Positions 42,977 through 51,772 of a DNA stretch of 64,000 nt are shown one piece after another. Location: assembly GCA_050288085.1 (NCBI GenBank), contig JBNKDD010000001.1, forward strand, positions 1-64,000. The letters are read 5' to 3'. Numbering within the stretch: position 1 is the first letter of the stretch; every line of letters starts with the position of its first letter. The notes beneath the pieces are model-generated. The model saw nothing but the letters and a program-made list of their open reading frames with translations. It did not search any database and was not told the origin of the DNA. This DNA comes from JBNKDD01 sp050288085. GTDB lineage: Bacteria > Chloroflexota > Anaerolineae > Aggregatilineales > UBA3940. A program made the position numbers and the translations under genes.

Positions 42977-43549
42977 TCAAGCTGCTGGGCGACGTTCGAA
43001 ATGCCAGCCTGGAGTCCGGGGACCGCCGTATTGCCGCGACACCAATAAATCGATCAGTGCGTCTCGAGCGTAGACTTCGGGCAGCAATTTCAATGCCGTC
43101 GCCAGGTGTTTGCACAATGCCTGTTGGCGCGATGCAAACCGGAAAAAATGGCAGTCGCAGGTCATTTGACGCTGCTCAAGGTCGATCACGACATCATGCC
43201 CCCGCATGGTGTAAACCCACCGGTAGGGGTCGCCTTCAATCAGGATGGCCTCTGATGGTGTAATCTGGTCCAGCCGGGGTTTTTGTTTGCGGTCAGGGTA
43301 TTGGATCGCCATGTCTATCAACTGATCGATGGACAGTGATCCGAACCGGGCGGCGATCAGCTTATCCATTAGCAAGGGAAGTTCCTCTTCCCGCAGATGG
43401 TGCAAGATGCGCTCGATCAATGCTTCTTTGCTCAATCCCGGTACGCGCCGCAAACCGTACTGCTCCGAGAGAAAAACCAGGATGTGCGGGCTTGAGTCGC
43501 TCAATAAATTGTGTAGTATATCCTGTTGATGATTCTGTTTTGTTAACAT
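42977..43549 (-). CDS. SWIM zinc-finger protein
   Basis: The ATG at 43549 (GTG at 43555 alternative) gives 190 residues. The N-terminal 70 residues are helical and resemble a SAP/HeH-type fold (GLSKEALIERILHHL). The SWIM motif C-x-C-xn-C-x-H is seen as MTCDCHFFRFASRQQALCKH (about 128-147). SWIM domains bind zinc and act in DNA or protein binding, for example in recombination mediators. No partner gene lies beside it. Its promoter region contains TATAAT on the minus strand near 43595. Confidence 0.82.
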   Translation of the reverse strand: MLTKQNHQQDILHNLLSDSSPHILVFLSEQYGLRRVPGLSKEALIERILHHLREEELPLLMDKLIAARFGSLSIDQLIDMAIQYPDRKQKPRLDQITPSEAILIEGDPYRWVYTMRGHDVVIDLEQRQMTCDCHFFRFASRQQALCKHLATALKLLPEVYARDALIDLLVSRQYGGPRTPGWHFERRPAA

Positions 43550-43627
43550 TGTCACTCTACCAATACAAACTAAACCTTATCTAATTGTATTATATCATGT
43601 AGAAGTGACAGCTAACGTCACAAGTGT

Positions 43628-46192
43628 TTATAAATCTATATGAATCTCAAAATCATAAGCATCTTCAAGTGTCAATACAAGCTGGCCTCGCTCCGCGTCA
43701 TAGCGCTGATCTTGTATTGTTGTGCCGCTGGCTGTTACCTGTTTGGGCTGGTCAGTTATCCGCATGACATGTAGTTCGATCCGCTCCGCCGGGGTTTCGT
43801 ACTGGCCGGATACAGTCTGGCGGCTGATGCTGATCGTCTCCTGCCCGGTCATTTTGAGGATTAACCGTGATAGCCGGTGAGCGGATTCGTCTTCATAATG
43901 AGGAGTCAGGCCGTCATCCTCGTATAAATCGCTGTGATGTTCACCCGGCGCAGGATAAGCATAAAGTGTTAATGTGTCGATAATTTTCTCGCCAACGTAT
44001 TGTTGCCTTGGCCAAAGTGGGATGATAGCTCCGCCTTTAACAAAAAGTGGCAGTAGGTTAAGGGGGGCATTGATCGCGCTTCGATGACTACACGAAGAGT
44101 TCTGAGTTTCACCTGTCCAGAAATCGTACCATGTCCCGGCAGGCAGATAGACCTCGCGCTGCCGCCCACCTTCTTCCAATACCGGCGCGACCAGGAATGC
44201 ATCGCCAAACAGGTATTGATCGTCGAGGCTGTAGGTTTCTGGATCGTCCGGGTAGACAAACGACAGCGACCGCATGATCGGCCAGCCATACTGAGCTGCC
44301 TGCCATGCGGCTGTATAAAGGTAAGGCAGCAGACGATAGCGCAGTTCCAGGTATTTACGGGAAATAGCCTCAACCTCTTCACCTAAAGCCCAGGGTTCTT
44401 GATCGGGTGAACCAGCCATTGAGTGGGCACGGTAGAAAGGCGTAAATGCGCCAACCTGCATCCAACGGGCGAACAGGTCCGGGGATGGTCCACCGGTAAA
44501 ACCACCCAGGTCCGGCCCGGTGATCGGCACACCGGATAATCCCAGGTTCAGCACCATCTGAATCGAGAGGTGGAGGTGATCCCAGGTGCTTTGGTTATCT
44601 CCCGTCCAATGCATGGCATAACGCTGTACTCCGGCCCACCCGGAGCGAGTCAGCAGCAGCGGGCGGCGATCCGGACGGAGGCGCTTCAGACCATCGCGGC
44701 TGGCTCGGACCATCTGCATCCCGTAAACATTATGTACGGCGGCATGCTGCCCGCCTTGCCCTTCGAGATCGTGTTCGACTATGTTGGGGACGAAAGTTCC
44801 CGTCTTCAGAGTGATCAGGGCGATCTCGTTCATGTCGTTCCAGAAGGCATCCATCCCGGCATCGAGCAAGCCCTGATACTGATCACCCCACCAGTCGCGG
44901 GTTGCAGGACGAGTAAAGTCCGGGAAATGGCAATCTCCGGGCCAGACCGGGCCAGCGAACCGTGAGCCGTCCGGGAACTTGATAAAGTGATCGGCCTTCA
45001 CGCCCTGATCGTAGATATGGTACCCCCTGTCTACCTTGATGCCAGGATCGATCATCGATAGGCCCTTGAAGCCCTGAACATGCAGTTGATCTAACATGCC
45101 TTCCAGATCGGGGAAGCGTTCTTTATCCCAGGTGAAACAGCGGTAATCATCCATGTAGTGGATATCGAGGTGGATCACATCACAGGGGAGTTTGCGCTGG
45201 CGGAATTCGTTGGCGATCTCCAGCACCCGCGATTGGGGATAATAGCTCCAACGTGATTGGTGGAAGCCAAATGTCCAGAGCGGCGGTAATTTGCTGCGCC
45301 CGGTCAGTTCGGTGTATCTCTCAATGATAGATTTCGGCGTTCCCGCCATCAAGTAAAGGCGGAATTCGCCGTCAGCAATCTGATAATCCATCAGGCCGGG
45401 TTGAGTGGTTCCCAGGTCAATCCAGGCACGGTGTGGGTTATCGAAGAACAGGCCGATCCCACTTCCATCTGATAGGGCTAGCAGCAGGGGAATGCTCATA
45501 TAGATCGGGTCTTCGCCTCTGTCATAAGCTGAGGGATCGCGGTTCCATAATTCAAAATGTCCCCCAGCATGATTTAACCGGCTGGCTTTTTCGCCCAGAC
45601 CATAGAAGGCTGTCCCCTCGTCGAATTGAACTTGCCAGCGCTTCCAATTATCGCCGGGGTGATGGGCAATGCTGTTGGTATCCTGCATCAGAATCCGGCC
45701 CTCTTTATCCTTTAGCGTCAGGCTAAAGGGACTTTTGCCGATCACGAGCGTCAGGACTTCGGTCGAGAGTGTCACCGCTTCATCCGACTCTGACACGTTG
45801 AAATCCACCGACTGCCAATCGTGCTTTTCCACTCCATATGAAAACGGCTCCGGGAAATCCCCGTCCGGGCGGACACGAATCTGGATCAGGTCAGAGGCTA
45901 AAGGGATCAGACGGATCACGCCGTTCTCGGTGATCAGCGTTACGCTTTTCTGATCGGTACTCTGTACCTGGGTCACGTTTCCCGGTAAATTGTAAGCACT
46001 GAGCGGAGGGTGCTCCGGTGTGGGGTCTGACCAAAGCTCTTCAAGAAACGCCTGGAGAAAAGCGAACCCCTTTTTCTTTGGCTGAGCGGAGCGTACAACA
46101 CGGGCCGCCGTCCGGTAGGGATAGATAAATCCGCGGAAGATCATATTGGGGGTCATGATATTGAATATCTGGAAAGGGTTAAAGGCAGTCAT
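43628..46192 (-). CDS. Glycoside hydrolase family 31 (alpha-glucosidase-like)
   Basis: RBS GGAGG precedes the ATG at 46192. The 854-residue protein has an N-terminal beta-sandwich (about 60-280), the (beta/alpha)8 catalytic domain (about 290-640) and C-terminal beta domains. The nucleophile Asp is in DAFWNDMNE (about residue 451). The acid/base Asp is in HWTGDNQSTWDHL (about 529). PPLWTFGFHQSRWSYYP is typical of GH31. It lacks a signal peptide, so it probably acts in the cytoplasm on imported alpha-glucosides or alpha-xylosides. Confidence 0.93.
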   Translation of the reverse strand: MTAFNPFQIFNIMTPNMIFRGFIYPYRTAARVVRSAQPKKKGFAFLQAFLEELWSDPTPEHPPLSAYNLPGNVTQVQSTDQKSVTLITENGVIRLIPLASDLIQIRVRPDGDFPEPFSYGVEKHDWQSVDFNVSESDEAVTLSTEVLTLVIGKSPFSLTLKDKEGRILMQDTNSIAHHPGDNWKRWQVQFDEGTAFYGLGEKASRLNHAGGHFELWNRDPSAYDRGEDPIYMSIPLLLALSDGSGIGLFFDNPHRAWIDLGTTQPGLMDYQIADGEFRLYLMAGTPKSIIERYTELTGRSKLPPLWTFGFHQSRWSYYPQSRVLEIANEFRQRKLPCDVIHLDIHYMDDYRCFTWDKERFPDLEGMLDQLHVQGFKGLSMIDPGIKVDRGYHIYDQGVKADHFIKFPDGSRFAGPVWPGDCHFPDFTRPATRDWWGDQYQGLLDAGMDAFWNDMNEIALITLKTGTFVPNIVEHDLEGQGGQHAAVHNVYGMQMVRASRDGLKRLRPDRRPLLLTRSGWAGVQRYAMHWTGDNQSTWDHLHLSIQMVLNLGLSGVPITGPDLGGFTGGPSPDLFARWMQVGAFTPFYRAHSMAGSPDQEPWALGEEVEAISRKYLELRYRLLPYLYTAAWQAAQYGWPIMRSLSFVYPDDPETYSLDDQYLFGDAFLVAPVLEEGGRQREVYLPAGTWYDFWTGETQNSSCSHRSAINAPLNLLPLFVKGGAIIPLWPRQQYVGEKIIDTLTLYAYPAPGEHHSDLYEDDGLTPHYEDESAHRLSRLILKMTGQETISISRQTVSGQYETPAERIELHVMRITDQPKQVTASGTTIQDQRYDAERGQLVLTLEDAYDFEIHIDL

Positions 46193-46223
46193 GTTTCCTC
46201 CAAAGGTTTAAAGTTAAGATAAG

Positions 46224-47312
46224 CTATTTCTCGAAAAGTGCCCAGGCTGTGCCGCCTTGATGATTAACGTATATCCGGTTATCCGGCCCACGCCAGAAAC
46301 AGCGTTCTTCCCCCAGGGTGATGGCTGGGCTTTCCTCACATTGATAGGCATAGGTGAACGTGACCGGCGGCTCTACTGCCCAGCCGACTAATCCACGCAT
46401 GGGTGCCGTCCGGTAGTAGCCCTCATACCAGGCAGTCCAGAAGGCATTATCCGGCAGCTGTATATCGGGCGGTGGTTCAAGGGCTTCGGTAGGTTCTGTC
46501 GGCGGGATATTGTAAAAGCTGTAGATTGTTGGTTGACCATCACCAGACGTGGTATAGGCAGTCGTGGTGCTTGGAGAAGGAGAATTCTCATAGGGTAAAA
46601 AGATCATCAACCCGTTCTCAAAGAACTGTCCAACTGCCTCCTGTTCCTCAACCGGTTGGATTGGGCAGTAGTCGGTTGGGGGTGTTTCCATGAACCAGTC
46701 ATATGGACAGGGAAGCGGATAATAGACCGACTCTTCTACCTCTTTTATCGGGTAGCTCAACGAGGTGGCATTATCTGGATCAAGCTGCTGCCCGCTGAGG
46801 GCTGTAAGCTGGAAATGGACAAAGAAGGTAGGGTCTTCAGTGTAAGGTTGGAGTGTAATGATTTGCTCACCATCACCGGGCAGGGCAATAAAACACTCGC
46901 CGCCTTCAAAGGCCAGCGGATAGGGATCATCGATCCGGTATTTGTAACACAGGTTAATCACCATCCCACCGCTTACCTTCCAGCGAGCGGTGACTGTATC
47001 CCCAAACTTCACTCCGCCCGGATCAGCACCCTCTATGGTGAAGAACTCGACGACCGGTTGGGGCACGCCATCAGCGGGAATCAGGGCGTCAGGAATAGGT
47101 GTCGGGGTTTCGGTGGGTAATCCCTGGGGCTGGGGTGTTTGGTCAGAGGTGATAACTGGTGGCACGAATCCGGTGGGTGTCCAGGTCGGGCTGGGAAGAT
47201 GTGTGGGCGAGTCAGGTGACGGCTCGGTTGCCGGAATCTCAGGTGTTGATGCGATGCCACAGGCCAGACTGCTAAGGATGAGAAAGACTATGGCAATATA
47301 TCTATGCATCAT
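46224..47312 (-). CDS. Lipoprotein with Pro/Thr linker, unknown function
   Basis: AGGAAGC precedes the ATG at 47312. Signal peptide and lipobox (LSSLAC, Cys18) lead to a Pro/Thr/Ser-rich linker (about 20-85). A beta-rich domain follows (about 95-195; FTIEGADPGGVKFGDTVTAR), which resembles an Ig-like fold. The C-terminal half contains several Pro/Tyr-rich stretches and ends in NHQGGTAWALFEK. No catalytic motif is recognised. It lies upstream of the GH31 gene on the same strand, 31 bases apart, and may be co-transcribed with it. Confidence 0.75.
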   Translation of the reverse strand: MMHRYIAIVFLILSSLACGIASTPEIPATEPSPDSPTHLPSPTWTPTGFVPPVITSDQTPQPQGLPTETPTPIPDALIPADGVPQPVVEFFTIEGADPGGVKFGDTVTARWKVSGGMVINLCYKYRIDDPYPLAFEGGECFIALPGDGEQIITLQPYTEDPTFFVHFQLTALSGQQLDPDNATSLSYPIKEVEESVYYPLPCPYDWFMETPPTDYCPIQPVEEQEAVGQFFENGLMIFLPYENSPSPSTTTAYTTSGDGQPTIYSFYNIPPTEPTEALEPPPDIQLPDNAFWTAWYEGYYRTAPMRGLVGWAVEPPVTFTYAYQCEESPAITLGEERCFWRGPDNRIYVNHQGGTAWALFEK

Positions 47313-47468
47313 GCTTCCTTGATATAACTCCTTAAGTGATCCCTGACTAAGGATACCAGATACAGCTATAAAGAGTCTGTCCTATGCAACCAGTTGGCGG
47401 ATCGTTCGTATGATCTATTGTCGGGTATACTAAAGATGATTTAGCCTTCAACTGACGGTGAAATACCG

Positions 47469-48155
47469 GTGCAAGATAATCAGCAAACTACTACTACAGC
47501 CAGATTGACCTGTACGCGCTGCGGTCAGAAGATTTCCGGTGTCCCGCCTATGCCGAGGATGCGCTGCCCGCACTGTGGCGAATTGGGTTCGCCTGACCGG
47601 TCAGGGTTAAATCTGCTGACCATCGATTGGGAATGCCCGGTCTGTGGATCGGTAAATGACGGTACTACCAATTTTTGCCTGAATTGCAGTGCAGGGTTAG
47701 CCAGCCGGTGTTTGCGATGTGAGGCTCCCGTTTATGGTGCGGTATGCCTGAATTGTGGCACACACCAGGCCCGCCTTCACCGGTTCCAAACATCAGAAGC
47801 CGACCGGGAAAGCTGGTCCCCGATTGTGATTGAGCCGGAACCAGAGATGGAAATACCCTCATCTCCGGATTATGCACTCGATCCAGCCGTGCGCAAGACA
47901 CGCGTCAGGAAACGCCCCCGGCTGCGCCTCCAGGCCCGCCACTTATGGGGAAGTGTTTGGATTATCGCCGGGGTGATTTTCCTGTTCTGGGATAACATTC
48001 AGGCTTTCATCAAGCAGCCGTCAGTATCCGCGTTTTTCTCAGAGAATGCCAGTTATCTTGTATTGGCTGCAACGGCGATTTGTGGTGCAGCGACGTTCCC
48101 CCTGTTCTTGCGTTTGTTTAACTGGCTGGCCCGGCAGGTGTTCCCGGAAACTTAG
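47469..48155 (+). CDS. Zinc-ribbon membrane protein
   Basis: This 228-residue protein starts with GTG at 47469. At least four CxxC zinc-ribbon pairs occur in the first 100 residues (LTCTRCGQ, MRCPHCGE, WECPVCGS with FCLNC, SRCLRCEA with VCLNCG). A polar linker and two C-terminal membrane helices (about 160-178 and 195-218) follow. Such double zinc-ribbon anchors are widespread in Chloroflexota without known function. Its stop overlaps the convergent epimerase gene by four bases. Confidence 0.72.
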   Translation: MQDNQQTTTTARLTCTRCGQKISGVPPMPRMRCPHCGELGSPDRSGLNLLTIDWECPVCGSVNDGTTNFCLNCSAGLASRCLRCEAPVYGAVCLNCGTHQARLHRFQTSEADRESWSPIVIEPEPEMEIPSSPDYALDPAVRKTRVRKRPRLRLQARHLWGSVWIIAGVIFLFWDNIQAFIKQPSVSAFFSENASYLVLAATAICGAATFPLFLRLFNWLARQVFPET

Positions 48156-49123
48156 GATAGATATCCCTGTGCTTTGAACCACTCCAGCGTGTCAGCTACC
48201 GTTTCAGCAAAGGCGCGCGGCGTAAAACCAAAGGTCTCCCTGGCTTTTTCACAATTGAGCGGCTGCCAGTGCCGGATCGCCCGGATGGTTTCCGGGATGG
48301 GCAGCCCTAACCGCGCACCGATTTGAAGCAGTGCATCGACTGTCTGCATCTTCAATATGCGTTTTGGCGGTTTCATGCCGACCGATTCGGCAACCTCTCG
48401 CAGCGCATCAGCAATGTGTAAATTGTGCCCGCCGATTAGATATCGTTCGCCGGGTGTGCCTGAAGTCGCGGCCCGAACCTGTACCAGGCCCACATCACGA
48501 ACATCGACCAGATTGTTGGTAGCATCAATCCCAAATGACAGCCTCCCGCGTGCCGCTTCCAATATCAGGCGCGATGGGCTGCTCACTCCTCCACCAGGGC
48601 CGATGACCGCTGTCGGGCACATGATCATCACCGGCAGCCCAGATAGGGTAGCTTGCAGCGCTTCATGTTCCATTGCCCATTTGCATTCGTAATATGCATT
48701 ACGCACCGAGCCAGGCAGGTAAGCATCCCGCTCATCGGCCAGTCGATCCGACCCATCTGGCGGGGGGCCGATAGTGGTTAATGAGCTGGTAAACACGATC
48801 CGCTCAACGCCGGAATTTTTAGCTGCCTGGATAACATTTCTCATCTGTGTGACGCCCAGACGGGTAGCCTGAGGTATGTTGCGCTGGGCATGAGGAGCGT
48901 AAGCTGCCGCATGGAAGACAACCTGACAGCCCGACATTGCCGCCTCAAGGCTACTTGGATTATCCAGGCTACCATCATGCCAGGTTACCGGCAGATCGCC
49001 GGTATTGCCGACTGAGCCTGATCGCCGCCGCAGACCGTGCACCTCCATACCGGCATCACAGGCCGCTCGAACGATTTCCCCACCAATAAAACCGGTCGCG
49101 CCCAAAACCAGAACGTGCATCAT
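48152..49123 (-). CDS. NAD-dependent epimerase/dehydratase (extended SDR)
   Basis: RBS AAGGGGA lies before the ATG at 49123. The 323-residue protein begins with the Rossmann motif VLVLGATGFIGGEIVRAA. The active-site Tyr-Lys is in AYYECKWAMEH, with Ser in VFTSSLTTIG. The group contains dihydroflavonol-4-reductase-like and hopanoid-associated sugar epimerases. The substrate is unknown. It converges with the zinc-ribbon gene. Confidence 0.88.
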   Translation of the reverse strand: MMHVLVLGATGFIGGEIVRAACDAGMEVHGLRRRSGSVGNTGDLPVTWHDGSLDNPSSLEAAMSGCQVVFHAAAYAPHAQRNIPQATRLGVTQMRNVIQAAKNSGVERIVFTSSLTTIGPPPDGSDRLADERDAYLPGSVRNAYYECKWAMEHEALQATLSGLPVMIMCPTAVIGPGGGVSSPSRLILEAARGRLSFGIDATNNLVDVRDVGLVQVRAATSGTPGERYLIGGHNLHIADALREVAESVGMKPPKRILKMQTVDALLQIGARLGLPIPETIRAIRHWQPLNCEKARETFGFTPRAFAETVADTLEWFKAQGYLS

Positions 49124-49149
49124 GTCCCCTTACTTGAATTAGCGTGGAT

Positions 49150-49176
49150 AAAAAAACGCCCCACTTATGTGGGGCG
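49150..49176 (-). terminator. Terminator after the cpaB/small-protein unit
   Basis: On the minus strand CGCCCCAC-ATAA-GTGGGGCG (49176-49157) is followed by seven T residues. It lies 20 bases after the small-protein stop, and also just upstream of the epimerase start. Confidence 0.9.
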
Positions 49177-49195
49177 CTGTCAATTGTTTTATTGA

Positions 49196-49354
49196 CTATT
49201 CGGCAGACTCGCCTTCGCCTTCCGTCTCTACGCGCTCATAGCGCGGTGCGTAAGAGCCGTTGGGTTTGCGGACGTAGTAGAGCTTCATCACCTGCTTTGG
49301 CGCATCGCCCTTGCGTGCCTTACCGACGGTTTTCTTTGCACCTTTTCTACCCAT
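49196..49354 (-). CDS. 52-residue basic protein of unknown function
   Basis: The ATG at 49354 follows AAGGAG seven bases upstream; the open frame further up is not used. The product begins MGRKGAKKTVGKARKGDAP (strongly basic), then KLYYVRKPNGSYAPRYERV, and ends acidic (TEGEGESAE). The charge split suggests nucleic-acid or ribosome association. It starts 19 bases after the cpaB stop and has a good terminator behind it, so it is very probably expressed with cpaB. Confidence 0.75.
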   Translation of the reverse strand: MGRKGAKKTVGKARKGDAPKQVMKLYYVRKPNGSYAPRYERVETEGEGESAE

Positions 49355-49373
49355 TGAATTACTCCTTAGTAAA

Positions 49374-50612
49374 TTATTGTTCTGCTGAAACTTGCTGCGT
49401 TCCGCCCTGTTGTGTTGTCTCCACTGCCGAGGTTCCCAGGTCTGTCCCCAGGACATCGTAAACCAGTGTCGCTGGAACTTGCACGTAGTTCAGTCTTGAC
49501 GGTACCTGGACGTTATAGAAATCCAGGATGTATTGCAGTGTCACGCTGTCAGTCGTGAACTCGTTGTCATCGTCATCCAACGCGCTGCGGAGTGCCAGGG
49601 TGAGATCAGCACCAGTTTCAAGCGAATATTTTAACACCAATGCATCCTGTCGATCCATTGCTAATGTTACAATTTGCGGAATAGGCACAACTGGCAATGG
49701 TGTTGGAGTTGCTTCTTCCGGCGGAGGGGCTTCCTCTTCAGTTGCTGCCTCATCCTCTGGGGCCGCTTGTGGCGGTGCAGCAGTTACAACAATCGGCTCT
49801 GCCAGATCGGTTAACGGCCACATCCCTATACCAACCACGATGGCATTGTCAATCACCATCTGGGTGGTCTTTCTTGGGACGCCTATTGCCGGGAATTCCT
49901 GGTTAGGAATAACCAGGAGCTGCGTGCCAAATGGGCCATTTTCCCGCCGACCGAGCGTGTAAGTGTAATTGCTCAGGCCGGTGGCGGCCAGGTCCGCATT
50001 ATCGGTAATCAAGATACCGGTGTTTGGCGTAATCGTCTGGAATTCCTGATCGACATCAATGAAATCCATCGATACCATGATGTCAACATGGTCACCTTCT
50101 CGCAGTGAATAACCAACCGCTGACAATTCGGTGATCGGTATGGCGACCGCTACTTTACCTGACGGGATCAATAGTGCCGCGTCAGAACCGGTATCTGCCA
50201 ACCCAAATGGTTCATCACCGGGTGTGATCATAAAGTCGAGGATGGGCTGACCCGTCAGGATATCAACCCGAGCGATACGGCCATCAACCTGTCCCAGACC
50301 TGCTCCGCCTTGTTCCTCATCACCGACGAGCAATGCCCCGGTTGGAACAGGAGCTTCTGCCAGTATGGGCCAGGCCATGATATCAACATCATCGATCGTT
50401 AATCGTGCGCCGCGTGGCAGATCACGTTTTGCGATAATGATCAACTCTGTCGGTGGAGGTGTTGGCGATGGTATAGCTGTGGGCTGCTCACCACCCCCGA
50501 TAGGCCCACCGGGCTGACGCAGCAGAAATAGTGCAGCGATACCAATCAAAAGGACGAAAATTATTAAGATGATCAGGATAATCCCAGTTCGGCGGCCTCG
50601 GCCTGCGCTCAT
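49374..50612 (-). CDS. cpaB: CpaB-like Flp/Tad pilus assembly protein (SAF domain)
   Basis: This 412-residue protein has one N-terminal membrane helix (about 10-31), a Pro/Thr linker and an SAF domain (about 57-130; IIAKRDLPRGARLTIDDVDI). An RcpC/CpaB region follows (about 145-270; KVAVPIT-like, SLREGDHVDIMVSMDF). A Glu/Ala/Pro-rich insert (about 285-315) precedes the last domain. CpaB guides export of Tad pili. No other tad or cpa gene is in the window, so the remaining pilus genes must lie elsewhere or the protein has another use. Confidence 0.85.
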   Translation of the reverse strand: MSAGRGRRTGIILIILIIFVLLIGIAALFLLRQPGGPIGGGEQPTAIPSPTPPPTELIIIAKRDLPRGARLTIDDVDIMAWPILAEAPVPTGALLVGDEEQGGAGLGQVDGRIARVDILTGQPILDFMITPGDEPFGLADTGSDAALLIPSGKVAVAIPITELSAVGYSLREGDHVDIMVSMDFIDVDQEFQTITPNTGILITDNADLAATGLSNYTYTLGRRENGPFGTQLLVIPNQEFPAIGVPRKTTQMVIDNAIVVGIGMWPLTDLAEPIVVTAAPPQAAPEDEAATEEEAPPPEEATPTPLPVVPIPQIVTLAMDRQDALVLKYSLETGADLTLALRSALDDDDNEFTTDSVTLQYILDFYNVQVPSRLNYVQVPATLVYDVLGTDLGTSAVETTQQGGTQQVSAEQ

Positions 50613-50763
50613 ACCGTTCTCTCCTGGTTAGCAATCGAACTCGATGAAGATGTACTTTAATCAATACTACAGACTTATTATACGATATAACTATCTACTC
50701 GCAAATGTCAAACAATAAAAACCGATTGGTAAATTGGTACTGCGAAGTTAAGAGAGAGCTTGT

Positions 50764-50769
50764 TATACT
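50764..50769 (+). promoter_or_regulatory. -10 box (TATACT) directly before the HEAT gene
   Basis: TATACT ends six bases before the ATG at 50776, and no RBS is present, which suggests a leaderless message. The -35 region (TGCGAA at 50741-50746, 17-base spacer) is weak. Confidence 0.5.
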
Positions 50770-50775
50770 TCAATT

Positions 50776-51762
50776 ATGCATCAATACACTGGCAAAGAAC
50801 CCCAACTTGGCGGGAATATCACTCAGCATTTGACCGGGCTAGAACCTCTACTCGGCGGAAAGCGCCGAGCGGCAGCAGATACCAGCCGGATCGATCTATT
50901 GCTGAATCTGCCATCATATGAACGCCGTATGGCCGTTCTTGAGTATGTAATCAGTATCGGTCAGCAAGAAACTTATGCGCTGGAACTGGTTCTGACTATC
51001 CATCCCCGCGCTCGCCATAAGCATCATAACTGGACCGGGACCTTTACACCGGGGCAGCGAGGCCGGGCCATCGAAGCTCTGGCCGTTATAGGCAGTTACG
51101 AGTCGATTGTTCCATTGCTCGACGTGCTGGCAGATGTCAATTATGAAGTGCGGCGATCCGCTGAAAAAGCATTGGTGATGGTTGTCGAAAGACTCTCACC
51201 TGAAATCCCCCGCACCCGCGATGCTTATAAGATATTAGCCCGTTCGCTCCGCTTTCTTCCGCTAGCTGCTCGTAAAACTGTGGCGCGTATTCTGGCTGCT
51301 GCCCCGCCCGATCTGGTGCTTAGCCCCCTGCTGCGCGACAGCCTGACAGCGGAGGAATGGTGGGCGCGCCGGGAAGCAGCCTGGGTCCTTGGCGAACTGG
51401 GTGACCGCCGGGCAACTGTTCGCTTGATCGATGCCCTGGATGATTCATCGTCAGCGGTTCGGCAGTCTGCTGCCTGGGCTTTAGGTCGGCTTGATGCGCC
51501 GATTGCGCTTGCCCCATTAAAAGAAAAACTTCAAGATCGAGACGAGGTTGTACGGGCAGCGGCGGCTTCTGCCCTGGGGGCACAGGCTGCCAGGCTTTCT
51601 GCTCTTGACGAAGAATTCCAACCCATCATACAATGGCTTGTAGAGGCCCTGAATGATCATGACTCGTCGGTGCAACTTGCAGCGCTGGAGGCGATAGGGG
51701 CCATAGATCGCCCAGAGGCACGATTGGCACTGCAAGCTGCCGCGAAGCACCATATAACCTAA
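50776..51762 (+). CDS. HEAT-repeat protein A
   Basis: This 328-residue protein has a helical N-terminal part and about seven HEAT/PBS-lyase-like repeats from residue 90 on. Examples are AIEALAVIGSYESIVPLLDV, AAWVLGELGDRRATVRLIDA and AAWALGRLDAPIALAPL. It has no RBS but a -10 box at 50764-50769, so it may be translated leaderless. A second HEAT gene follows 10 bases after its stop. Together they probably form a scaffold pair; the partner is unknown. Confidence 0.88.
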   Translation: MHQYTGKEPQLGGNITQHLTGLEPLLGGKRRAAADTSRIDLLLNLPSYERRMAVLEYVISIGQQETYALELVLTIHPRARHKHHNWTGTFTPGQRGRAIEALAVIGSYESIVPLLDVLADVNYEVRRSAEKALVMVVERLSPEIPRTRDAYKILARSLRFLPLAARKTVARILAAAPPDLVLSPLLRDSLTAEEWWARREAAWVLGELGDRRATVRLIDALDDSSSAVRQSAAWALGRLDAPIALAPLKEKLQDRDEVVRAAAASALGAQAARLSALDEEFQPIIQWLVEALNDHDSSVQLAALEAIGAIDRPEARLALQAAAKHHIT

Positions 51763-51772
51763 CCTGAGGAAG

